A stretch of 35,955 bases of DNA from Deltaproteobacteria bacterium (GTDB taxonomy: Bacteria > Desulfobacterota > Desulfobulbia > Desulfobulbales > Desulfocapsaceae), in assembly GCA_024280265.1 (NCBI GenBank), contig JAJRQL010000220.1, positions 1-35,955 of the forward strand. Reading direction: 5' to 3'. The position numbers were made by a program, and so were the translations under genes. Every line of letters starts with the position of its first letter. The stretch's first letter is position 1. The notes under the pieces are model-generated. The model was not told the DNA's origin. It did not search any database and worked only from the letters and a program-made list of their open reading frames with translations. Positions 1 to 7,336 of the stretch are shown piece by piece.

Positions 1-303
1 CTTTTAAGGAGGTCGGCTGCGAATTTTTTTACTTTGTCAAGGAAAAAGTGTGTCTATTTTGAAAAATAACTGCTTTATTTAACATGCAAAATCCTTACCG
101 GACACTACTGAATATGTGTGCTTGTTTGTGGTTTTTCTCACGTGAAACATTGCAGTGCCTTCTATTTAGTTGTTATTACGAAATATATTTAACATACAAG
201 GCACTTTTGCGCAATCAATTAACTGGTAATATTGTTGTATTTATAGATAGTTAAACTAAAATGGCTTTTTACGAATCCATCATACTCTAACAAGGAGACA
301 ATT
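1..303. other. AT-rich upstream region without a gene
   Basis: I see no coding sequence here. The stretch is AT-rich and ends in the ribosome binding site (AAGGAG, about 293-298) of the NifX-like gene. A 13-base sequence, ATTTAACATRCAA, occurs twice in direct orientation at 77-89 and 187-199, which could be a repeated operator. At about 262-280 the minus strand carries GATGGATTCGTAAAAA, close to the terminus of the fold-back repeat at 29718. Confidence 0.6.
219..248 (+). promoter_or_regulatory. possible sigma70-type promoter of the NifX-like gene
   Basis: TTAACT (219-224) and TATAGA (243-248) are separated by 18 bases. Each matches the consensus at 4 of 6 positions, so this is a weak to moderate candidate about 55 bases upstream of the start codon. 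A sigma54 alternative was checked (GGCAC near 200) but the GG-to-GC spacing is wrong. Confidence 0.3.
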
Positions 304-693
304 ATGCGAGTTGCAATACCAACAAATAATCCCGGTGGTATGGAAGCATCAAGATCTGATCATTTCGGTCATTGTGATGTGTTCACTCTGGTCGACATAG
401 ACAACGAAAAGAAAATCAGCGCAGTTGAGACTCTGCCCGTTCCGGATCATGACGCCGGAGGGTGTATGGTTCCGGTGAAGGTGCTTAGTGATGCAGGTGT
501 CAACGCAATAGTCGTTGGTGGAATTGGAGCTAGGCCCATGCAGGGTTTTTCTGAAGTCGGGATTGAAGTATACTGGGCTGACAAAAATTCCATACCGGAC
601 GCCACGTCTGTTATGGAGAAGTTTACAGCCGGTCTGCTTCCTAAAATGAATGCTGATCAGGCTTGCAAGGGTGGTAGTAACTGTCATAATTAA
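304..693 (+). CDS. NifX/NifB-type dinitrogenase Fe-Mo cofactor family protein
   Basis: The 129-residue protein matches the small FeMo-co biosynthesis/NifX-like family (PF02579 type). It opens with MRVAIPTNN, has SDHFGHCDVFTLVDID, and a GGCMVPVKVL ... AIVVGGIGARPM core typical of these RNase H-like single-domain proteins. The C-terminus adds a short Cys-containing tail (ACKGGSNC). Family members bind or carry iron-molybdenum or related metal clusters; in non-diazotroph anaerobes they are common as orphans of unknown client. No nif genes are in the window, so a nitrogenase role is not supported. The start is set by AAGGAG seven bases upstream. A DUF134 regulator follows 278 bases downstream, a recurring pairing in anaerobes. 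Confidence 0.85.
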   Translation: MRVAIPTNNPGGMEASRSDHFGHCDVFTLVDIDNEKKISAVETLPVPDHDAGGCMVPVKVLSDAGVNAIVVGGIGARPMQGFSEVGIEVYWADKNSIPDATSVMEKFTAGLLPKMNADQACKGGSNCHN

Positions 694-755
694 TGCTTGC
701 TGAAAGCGTTTGATTTTGGGAGATGATGGGGTATATAGAACAGATACTTTTTGGA

Positions 756-791
756 AAATGGCGGGTTTAATTGGGAATAAGCCCGCCATTT
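756..791. terminator. strong hairpin after the NifX-like gene
   Basis: AAATGGCGGG (756-765) and CCCGCCATTT (782-791) form a perfect 10-bp stem with a 16-base loop, 63 bases after the stop codon. Only a short T run follows on either strand, so it may be a bidirectional terminator or an mRNA-stabilising stem. A second small hairpin, GTCCCC-TT-GGGGAC, lies at about 825-838. Confidence 0.5.
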
Positions 792-971
792 ATCACCCTG
801 AATCTGTGAGCGTTTGCAGGTGATGTCCCCTTGGGGACGAGTGAATTGTTTGTCTCGTATGTGTGATTTTTTGTGTTGATAAATCAATGTGCTGAGCAGT
901 TAAATTCACAAAATTGTTACGGATACAGGCTTTATATACAGGCACCTGCATTACAACAGAGCTGATAAGAG

Positions 972-1256
972 ATGTCACCGAGACCGAAAAAACTCAGGAA
1001 GTGTGAGGGGAAATTTTGCGGACGGGCCTTTAAGCCTACCGGGACTCCATTATCAAAACTGGAGCAGATTGAACTTTTTCGTGATGAGATGGAAGCCCTG
1101 CGCCTGTGTGACAGGGACGGTCTTACTCAGGAAGAGGCCGGTTTGAAAATGGGTGTTTCCCGTGGTACCATACAGCGCATTATCACCATTGCCAGGAAAA
1201 AGACTGCTGAGGCGATTTCAGAGGGTAAGGCTTTGGTGTTTGTGGGTGATGAGTGA
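972..1256 (+). CDS. DUF134 family putative DNA-binding protein
   Basis: This is a 94-residue protein of the DUF134 family (PF02001 type). It starts with a basic arm (SPRPKKLRKCEGKFCGRAFKP) containing two cysteines, followed by EMEALRLCDRDGLTQEEAGLKMGVSRGTIQ, a sigma-region-4-like helix-turn-helix at about residues 38-70. The protein probably binds DNA. Family members often lie beside NifX-like proteins, as here, suggesting they regulate or partner with them, but the target is unknown. The ribosome binding site is weak (AAGAG directly before ATG). A 278-base gap with hairpins separates it from the upstream gene, so separate transcription is possible. Confidence 0.85.
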   Translation: MSPRPKKLRKCEGKFCGRAFKPTGTPLSKLEQIELFRDEMEALRLCDRDGLTQEEAGLKMGVSRGTIQRIITIARKKTAEAISEGKALVFVGDE

Positions 1257-1269
1257 TAAAAATGTTTGC

Positions 1270-1388
1270 GTCAAACAGTGATGGCGTCATAAAAAAACTT
1301 TCCATCCGCTTTGTTGCTGCAAGTTAGCTTTGGTAAACAATAAGTCACTATGCGAAATGAATCAGAAATTACGAGCTTGTCAAACAGT
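1270..1388. repeat. partial fold-back repeat flanked by 10-bp direct repeats
   Basis: GATGGCGTCATAAAAAA starting at about 1280 begins a stretch of about 40 bases similar to the left arm of the element at 29718-29845 (both continue into a GTTGCT... segment). The right arm is absent. GTCAAACAGT occurs immediately before it (1270-1279) and again at 1379-1388. That is consistent with an insertion and target duplication, or with a chance direct repeat. Confidence 0.4.
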
Positions 1389-1417
1389 AACCACCAGCAA
1401 AGGGGTTGGGCGTGACA

Positions 1418-3007
1418 CTAGATGTTCTCTCTGGTCTTGTGAAAGTCAATATCCGGCCACTTTTCCATAAAGAAATTAAGCATCCACTCGTTTTGTGCCA
1501 GATAGGTGAGGAATCCTTCTGCATCTGTTGCCAGTGATCCCTGGTTCTTCTGCTCAAATTCAGCTAGTTTTTTCTTATCTTCGCACTCAATCCAGCGTGC
1601 CGCCTGGTAATCAATGGGTTCGTAAATTGCCTCAACCCCGTATTCATTTTTCAGTCTGGCAACGGTCACTTCAAACTGGAGCACACCAACGGCACCCATG
1701 ATGTGAGAGGTGCCTGTCATGGGGCGAAAAACCTGAATTGCTCCCTCTTCGGCAAGTTGCTGCAGGCCTTTTTGGAGCTGCTTCATCTTGAGAGGGTTTT
1801 TCAGGATGACACGGCGGAAATGCTCCGGGGCAAAGTTTGGAATTCCGGTGAATTTGAGTTCTTCTTTGGGTGTGAAGGTATCACCGATCTTGATGGTACC
1901 ATGGTTGTGGAGGCCGATGATGTCACCTGGCCAGGCCTCTTCAACGTTGGCTCTGTCCTGGGCCATGAAAATGGTGGCATTGGATAGAGTGATGTCTTTG
2001 CCGAGACGGTGATGTTTCACTTTCATCCCCCGGGTAAATTTTCCGGAACAGATACGCAAAAATGCAATACGATCCCGGTGTGCAGGGTTCATGTTCGCCT
2101 GTATTTTAAAGACAAATCCTGAGAAACTCTCTTCGTCAGGATGTACGTCACGACTGGCAGCAGCCCGAACACTTGGGGGCGGGGCCATTTCAACAAAGGC
2201 ATTGAGCAGTTCCTGAACGCCAAAATTGTTGACTGCCGAGCCAAAAAACACAGGTGTCTGGCTGGCACTCAGGTAATGCTCATACTCAAAGGGATTGGCA
2301 GCGCCTTCGAGGAGTTCTATGTCATCCCGGAGCAGGTCGGCATCGTATTTTCCCAGGATTTCATCCAGTCGGGGATCTTCAAGTGATTCGATGGTGATCC
2401 CACCCTGGTCTCTTGTTTCATTACCGGCAGTAAAGAGGTGGATCTGTTTTTTATAAAGGTTGTAGACGCCTTTGAATGTTTTTCCCATGCCTATGGGCCA
2501 GGACATGGGAGTGCACTCTATCTGAAGTTTGTCTTCGATGTCAGCCAGGATGTCAAGAGGATCCATTCCTTCACGATCAAGCTTGTTGATGAAGGTGATG
2601 AGTGGAGTGTTGCGCATTCGGCAGACTTCCATCAGTTTCTCTGTCTGGGTCTCAACCCCTTTGGCCGAATCAATCACCATAATGGCCGAATCCACTGCTG
2701 TGAGCACCCGGTAGGTATCCTCGGAGAAGTCCTGATGTCCGGGGGTATCAAGAAGGTTGACTTCATATTCCCCATAGGTGAACTTCATTACTGAAGTGGT
2801 GACAGAGATACCGCGTTCCTGTTCAATGGCCATCCAGTCACTTGTGGCATGGCGGTCAGCCTTACGGGACTTAACTGCTCCGGCCATATTGATAGCCCCT
2901 CCATAGAGGAGTAGCTTTTCGGTGAGGGTTGTTTTTCCCGCATCAGGGTGGCTGATGATACCAAAGGTTCGTCTCTTGGCTATTTCCTGTTACAGCTGTT
3001 TACTCAT
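1418..3007 (-). CDS. prfC: peptide chain release factor 3 (RF3), interrupted by an in-frame TAA at codon 6
   Basis: RF3 is a translational GTPase that recycles RF1/RF2 from the ribosome after termination. The reading frame gives the whole family architecture: G1 loop [10 protein letters not shown], switch [20 protein letters not shown], then [24 protein letters not shown] and a C-terminal FHKTREN. From the ATG at 3007-3005 the frame is 530 codons (529 residues plus stop), the same length as E. coli RF3. Codon 6 (2992-2990) is TAA: MSKQL[16 protein letters not shown]. The next ATG (2887) lies after the G1 loop, so starting there would lose nucleotide binding. No GTG or TTG start lies between; an AUA codon two codons after the stop is the only near candidate. 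The true stop is TAG. Confidence 0.9.
2990..2992 (-). other. in-frame TAA stop within prfC
   Basis: Minus-strand codons read ATG AGT AAA CAG CTG TAA CAG GAA ATA GCC AAG. The base after the stop is C, a context known in E. coli to weaken termination. One substitution from CAA (Gln) or GAA (Glu) would produce it. Confidence 0.9.
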
Positions 3008-3041
3008 TTTAAGAATCTGTTTAGATTTTTAGGGTTTTGTA

Positions 3042-3071
3042 GTATAAAAACAGCCGGAAGGCTGAAGCTGT
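3042..3071 (-). terminator. terminator- or attenuator-like hairpin in the prfC leader
   Basis: On the minus strand CAGCC-TTCC-GGCTG is followed at once by TTTTTATAC. An alternative pairing, ACAGC with GCTGT, uses overlapping bases. It lies about 35 bases upstream of the prfC ATG with no minus-strand gene above it, so it could act in the leader. TATACT at the end of the T run could equally be a -10 element. Confidence 0.35.
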
Positions 3072-3177
3072 ACGGGTGGATGAACACCGTTTTAGTCTTT
3101 CGTCTGTTTGTTCTGTGGAGCAAAGAGTGGAACATAGGCGTTTTTGTCCGGAAAGAAAACTAAAAAGCGAGTGGAGC

Positions 3178-4248
3178 ATGGAAACAAATCGAAGAATTCT
3201 GGTCACCGGTGGTTGCGGGTTTATCGGTGCCAATTTTGTACGCCTTCTTCTGGCTCATCAGCCAGACTGGCGGGTGATCAACCTGGATAAGCTGACCTAT
3301 GCCGGAAACCTCCAGAATCTTGAAGGAGTTGTGGAGGGGGAGCAGTATCGATTTGTAAAGGCTGATATCTGCGATGCTAGTGCAATGGAGGCACTCTTCG
3401 TTGAAGAACAAATTGATCTTGTGGCTCATTTTGCTGCAGAGTCCCATGTGGACAGATCCATAACCGGGCCTGCAGCTTTTATCCAGACCAACATCGTTGG
3501 CACCTTTACGCTCCTTGAGGCAGCAAGAAAGGCCTGGCTGTCCGACACCTGGAAGGGCAATGATCCACGCTTTCTCCATATCAGCACAGACGAAGTCTAT
3601 GGCTCCCTCGGGGATACCGGGATGTTCACTGAAACCACCCCTTTTGATCCCCGTTCACCCTATTCGGCATCAAAGGCATCCTCAGATCATCTTGTGAATG
3701 CCTATCTTCATACTTATGACCTGCCAGTGCTTATAACCAACTGTTCAAATAACTACGGTCCTTATCAGTTTCCGGAAAAACTTATTCCCTTGGTCTTTCA
3801 CAACTCCACGACCGGAAAAGAGCTGCCCATATATGGTGATGGAAAATATGTGCGTGACTGGCTCTACGTGAAAGATCACTGCGAGGCCATTGTTGAGGTT
3901 CTCATAAAGGGGAAGATCGGTCAGTCTTATAATATCGGGGGGAATAACGAGAAGCAGAATCTTGAGGTGGTGACGCTTATCTGTGATACCCTGGATAAAA
4001 AAATAGGCCTCCCAGTTTCAGGAGCGCCTCGCAGGGAATTGATAACCTTTGTGAAAGACAGGCTGGGTCATGACAGGCGATATGCCATTGATGCCTCTTT
4101 TATAAGGGAACAGTTGGGATGGGAGCCAAAGGTCACCTTTGAAGAAGGGATTGAGAAGACTGTGGACTGGTACCTGGCCAATCAGGACTGGGTTGGCTCT
4201 GTGATAGATGGGACGTATCTGAAATATTATGAAAAAATGTACGGATAG
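3178..4248 (+). CDS. rfbB: dTDP-glucose 4,6-dehydratase
   Basis: This enzyme converts dTDP-glucose to dTDP-4-keto-6-deoxyglucose, the second step of dTDP-L-rhamnose synthesis. The 356-residue protein is an extended SDR: Rossmann motif [11 protein letters not shown] near the N-terminus, [18 protein letters not shown] and the catalytic YSASK. The open frame extends upstream to 3076, but the ATG at 3178 has GTGGAG just before it and gives [12 protein letters not shown], the usual family start. The gene is followed by rfbC after three bases and in the same reading frame (TAG ATA ATG). It is divergent from prfC. The rest of the rhamnose pathway (rfbA, rfbD) is not in the window. Confidence 0.95.
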   Translation: METNRRILVTGGCGFIGANFVRLLLAHQPDWRVINLDKLTYAGNLQNLEGVVEGEQYRFVKADICDASAMEALFVEEQIDLVAHFAAESHVDRSITGPAAFIQTNIVGTFTLLEAARKAWLSDTWKGNDPRFLHISTDEVYGSLGDTGMFTETTPFDPRSPYSASKASSDHLVNAYLHTYDLPVLITNCSNNYGPYQFPEKLIPLVFHNSTTGKELPIYGDGKYVRDWLYVKDHCEAIVEVLIKGKIGQSYNIGGNNEKQNLEVVTLICDTLDKKIGLPVSGAPRRELITFVKDRLGHDRRYAIDASFIREQLGWEPKVTFEEGIEKTVDWYLANQDWVGSVIDGTYLKYYEKMYG

Positions 4249-4251
4249 ATA

Positions 4252-4800
4252 ATGAAAATAACCGCAACAGCAATCCCCGAGGTTCTTCTGGTGGAACCCA
4301 CTGTGTTTGGAGATGACCGGGGGTTCTTTTTCGAGAGCTTTAATGCCAGGAAATGGCAGGAACTCACTGGGTTGGGAACTTCTTTTGTTCAGGATAATCA
4401 TTCTCGTTCTGTCAAGGACGTGCTTCGAGGTGTCCATTATCAGATTCAGCAGCCCCAGGGCAAACTGGTGCGGGTGGTGGTCGGTAAAGTCTTTGACGTG
4501 GCTGTGGATTTGCGAAAAGGCTCACCCACGTTTGGTAAATGGGTGGGAGAGTGCTTAAGCGCAGACAATAAAAAGTGCCTGTGGATTCCCGAGGGATTTG
4601 GCCACGGGTTTCTGGTTCTGTCGGATGTAGCGGAGTTTTTGTATCGGACCACTGACTTTTATGCACCGGAGCATGAGCGCTGTATCATCTGGAATGATCC
4701 GGAACTCGGCATTGAGTGGCCACTGGCAGGAAGGGCTCCTATGCTCTCTGCAAAAGATGCTGAAGGTAGCAGCCTGGCTGATGCTGAACTGTACGAATAG
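4252..4800 (+). CDS. rfbC: dTDP-4-dehydrorhamnose 3,5-epimerase
   Basis: This cupin-fold enzyme epimerises dTDP-4-keto-6-deoxyglucose at C3 and C5, the step after RfbB. The 182-residue length is standard. Family motifs are visible: GDDRGFFFESF, RGVHYQ (catalytic His), QGKLVRVV, VAVDLRKGSPTFGKW, IPEGFGHGFLVLSD and a YAPEHERCIIWNDPELGIEWP end. The start follows rfbB by three bases with only a weak GGAT-like ribosome binding site, so translational coupling to rfbB is likely. Its TAG stop lies two bases before a fold-back repeat. Confidence 0.95.
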   Translation: MKITATAIPEVLLVEPTVFGDDRGFFFESFNARKWQELTGLGTSFVQDNHSRSVKDVLRGVHYQIQQPQGKLVRVVVGKVFDVAVDLRKGSPTFGKWVGECLSADNKKCLWIPEGFGHGFLVLSDVAEFLYRTTDFYAPEHERCIIWNDPELGIEWPLAGRAPMLSAKDAEGSSLADAELYE

Positions 4801-4802
4801 AT

Positions 4803-4947
4803 AGTGGCTGTCCAGAAAAGGCCTTTTTCTCCTGATTCTTCATTGCGTCACATTTTGTGTCATTAAGACGCACTCCAGTATGTTGAGACAATTGAAAATA
4901 TTTGCACCTCGATGTAGAAGAAAAAATCTCATTTCTGGGCGGACACT
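4803..4947. repeat. fold-back (MITE-like) repeat with 16-bp imperfect terminal inverted repeats
   Basis: The left end AGTGGCTGTCCAGAAA and the reverse complement of the right end (AGTGTCCGCCCAGAAA) match at 13 of 16 bases. The arms stay roughly complementary to a centre near 4875 (ACTCCAGT). The element is 145 bp and encodes nothing. Its core (about 4867-4915) resembles the core of the element at 29718-29845. It sits between rfbC and a convergent gene, where it could also end transcription. Confidence 0.65.
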
Positions 4948-4968
4948 GGATACGGGTTTGTGAGGGCG

Positions 4969-5166
4969 TCAGCGGCGGTTTAAATTACAGTCGCCAACCT
5001 GGTCTAATGCCCTTGAAAGGTGTTCGAAGAAGTTTCTGGCCTCTATGTCGTCGGGGGTATGTTCAAGTATCCCCTCATAGATGGTGAAGAGTTTTGTCAG
5101 CACCTGGGGGATATCTTCATCCTCCAGGTCCCCAAGTAATTCCCAGAGATCGTTTGTATCTGTCAT
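4969..5166 (-). CDS. small acidic conserved-looking hypothetical protein
   Basis: This 65-residue acidic protein (MTDTNDLWELLGDLEDED... ending CNLNRR) has no domain I can name. It looks like a real gene: strongly biased, mainly helical composition, a start 15 bases after the exoribonuclease stop codon on the same strand, and a close fit up to the edge of the fold-back repeat. It contains one Cys. It is probably cotranslated with the exoribonuclease gene. Its function is unknown; a partner of the nuclease is a guess from position only. Confidence 0.65.
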   Translation of the reverse strand: MTDTNDLWELLGDLEDEDIPQVLTKLFTIYEGILEHTPDDIEARNFFEHLSRALDQVGDCNLNRR

Positions 5167-5181
5167 CTTCTGCTGTTTTTT

Positions 5182-7179
5182 TTACCACTCAAACCGTAAT
5201 GTGTTGTCGAGCGCATCCACCCGGGTGAGCTTAACTGATATTCTGCAACCGGGCTCCGGCCGATTTCTGGTTGGTGTTGGCAGATCTATATTTAAAAGGA
5301 TATCAGTGAGCAAAAGAAAGGTTCTTTTGGGTCCGGATTCCAGCACCAGGGCGTTATGGGGCTGGCCCTTCCTTGCTTCCAGATATTTAAGCAGCCAGTA
5401 ACGGTGCCGTTGCTGTCTCACATTGTTTGCCCGCGCCAGGGTACGCCCGATAACCGAAGTGAAATCCTTACACATTTCTTCAGTGAACCGAATCTCTTCG
5501 CGACGAACCAAAGAGTGGATCTGATGCTGCATAACAAGATCCAGGAGACGGCGGATGGGTGATGTGACAGTGGTGTACTGGGTGACCCCAAGACCACTGT
5601 GCGGCTGGGCATTGATGAGCAGCTCTCCACGGGACAGCATCTTTCTCTGTTTGGAGTTGAGGAAGAGGTCGTTGTCGAGGCCGTGAACCACCCGTTTTCT
5701 TGGCGGTTTCTGGGCCCTGAACAGCCCGGGTGCCATACGGTCGGCAACGTATCGTGCCGCCTGGGTGTTGGCGAGAATCATCATTTCCGAGATAAGGGTT
5801 CGAGATGGTGTATCGGTATCTGCCAGACTGACCTGCACTTTTGTGCCATCATGGATGTGAATATTCACATCAGGGAAGGGCAGCAACAGCGCTCCGGCGT
5901 CAAGTCGTTTGTTTCGTAATTTGCGGCGCAGGTCATTGAGAATGGCAAGTTCGGGATCGGTCTTAATCAGGGAGTCGGCTTCCTCATAGGTGAGGCGTCT
6001 GGCTACTTTTATGATTGATGGAAAGATACGGAGCTTGAGTACTTCTGCCTCGTCTGAGAGGAGAATCATAAAACTCAGTGCCGCCCGGAGCTCACCCTGG
6101 ATCAGACTGCATATTCCCTGGGAAAGATGTCGTGGCAGCATGGGAATCTGACCTTCAGGGAAGTAAATCGAGATGCCGCGCTGCATCGCTTCAATGAACA
6201 AGGGGTCTTCAGGGCGCACATAATGGGCTACGTCGGAGATATGGATACCAACCAGAAAGTTTTCTCCCTGCTGCTCAACGGTAACAGCATCGTCGAAATC
6301 AAGGGTGGTTGGGCCGTCAATGGTCATTGGACGCAGGTTGGTGAAGTCCTTTCTCGCGGGATCCTGAAAGAGTTTATCTACTCCCTGCTGGAGCAGCATT
6401 TCGGCCTGCTGAATTCCTAAGAGTGGAAAAACAACGGGGAGGTTGTTGCGAAGTAGCGGAATATTCTCATTGGCATCCCAGATACCTGCTTTTACCAGAA
6501 GGTGAAAGGGGTCATGGGGTCTGTTGAAGCCTGCAGCTTTAAGGATTTTACGGGCGATATCAGCATGCTTGGAGTCCGCACCTGCAATGTAGAAATCGCG
6601 GATTATGGCCAGGCATTCTTCCCCATTACTGCCAATTTCAAGGTCCCGTTTGCTGCTGTGAACTTTTTTGAGAAATTCTGCGCCCATGGCGATAAGAGCC
6701 TGGATCCTCTCTTCTTTTTCTCTCTGGTTGCGCAGTTGTTCGACCTGCTCTGCTGAGTGGGCAATCACCTTGTTTTCTTTGTACTTGAAAAAGAGACGAT
6801 CCATGAATACAGAACGGAGGAAGGCCGCAACAATGTCGTCATCTGCATCCTTGCCAAAGCTGAGTTCGGCCAGAAATGCTGGCTGAAATGTGTCCGATGG
6901 TTCATCCGAGGTGAGCTCCCAGATTTCCTGGAGATTTATTTGCTCCATGAGACATTTTCTGGTCTCTGCTGTTTCCTGGAGTTGCCTGGTAAGTTCTTCA
7001 CGCGGGAGTTCCACGGAGTGATTTTTCTCAGAGCAGTGTACCACACGAGACAGGGGGAGATTCATTTCCCGGCCGTTCTGATTGATCAGGCGTAAACGTT
7101 TTGCCTGGGCGCCAGTGATATAGGCACAGAGGAATTTACCACTATCCAGATATTCTATGAGTTTTCCTACTGTTGCCAC
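5182..7179 (-). CDS. RNB-domain (RNase II/R family) 3'-5' exoribonuclease
   Basis: The 665-residue protein contains the RNB catalytic domain. The signature TIDGPTTLDFDDAV (about residues 290-303) holds the conserved Asp residues for Mg2+. VGIHISDVAHYV, PMLPRHLSQGICSL and TSPIRRLLDLVMQHQI follow in order. The roughly 280-residue N-terminal part is not a clear pair of cold-shock domains, and there is no long basic tail as in RNase R, so it is closer to RNase II-like proteins of delta-proteobacteria; I do not choose between rnb and rnr. It degrades single-stranded RNA from the 3' end. The start is GTG with AAGGCGA upstream. It is divergent from era and shares a palindromic region with it. Confidence 0.88.
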   Translation of the reverse strand: MATVGKLIEYLDSGKFLCAYITGAQAKRLRLINQNGREMNLPLSRVVHCSEKNHSVELPREELTRQLQETAETRKCLMEQINLQEIWELTSDEPSDTFQPAFLAELSFGKDADDDIVAAFLRSVFMDRLFFKYKENKVIAHSAEQVEQLRNQREKEERIQALIAMGAEFLKKVHSSKRDLEIGSNGEECLAIIRDFYIAGADSKHADIARKILKAAGFNRPHDPFHLLVKAGIWDANENIPLLRNNLPVVFPLLGIQQAEMLLQQGVDKLFQDPARKDFTNLRPMTIDGPTTLDFDDAVTVEQQGENFLVGIHISDVAHYVRPEDPLFIEAMQRGISIYFPEGQIPMLPRHLSQGICSLIQGELRAALSFMILLSDEAEVLKLRIFPSIIKVARRLTYEEADSLIKTDPELAILNDLRRKLRNKRLDAGALLLPFPDVNIHIHDGTKVQVSLADTDTPSRTLISEMMILANTQAARYVADRMAPGLFRAQKPPRKRVVHGLDNDLFLNSKQRKMLSRGELLINAQPHSGLGVTQYTTVTSPIRRLLDLVMQHQIHSLVRREEIRFTEEMCKDFTSVIGRTLARANNVRQQRHRYWLLKYLEARKGQPHNALVLESGPKRTFLLLTDILLNIDLPTPTRNRPEPGCRISVKLTRVDALDNTLRFEW

Positions 7180-7234
7180 GCGCTATCGCCTTTTTGCTCA
7201 AATGGTGAAAAAAAAGATGTTTTCTGGTGATTTT

Positions 7235-7260
7235 GTTATACTCTGATTGTAAAGTATAAC
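7235..7260. promoter_or_regulatory. palindromic operator candidate between the exoribonuclease gene and era
   Basis: GTTATACT, ten bases, then AGTATAAC form a perfect 8-bp inverted repeat between two divergent genes. It overlaps the -35 of the proposed era promoter. It could bind a dimeric regulator or simply contain back-to-back -10-like hexamers. Confidence 0.4.
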
Positions 7261-7274
7261 CTTCCTACTATAGT
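7247..7274 (+). promoter_or_regulatory. probable sigma70-type promoter of era
   Basis: TTGTAA (7247-7252), a 16-base spacer and TATAGT (7269-7274) lie about 60 bases before the era start. Confidence 0.45.
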
Positions 7275-7336
7275 GTGTTTTTTAATTTTGGGCACTTTAA
7301 AAAAGAATTATTTTTTCATAAAAAAGGATTGAGAGA

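Noticed and set aside
196-215. Sigma54 promoter before the NifX-like gene
   Set aside because: GGCAC is followed by GC at the wrong distance for a -24/-12 promoter.
349-789. 146-codon minus-strand open frame over the NifX-like gene
   Set aside because: It is antisense to a clear family member and has no recognisable features of its own.
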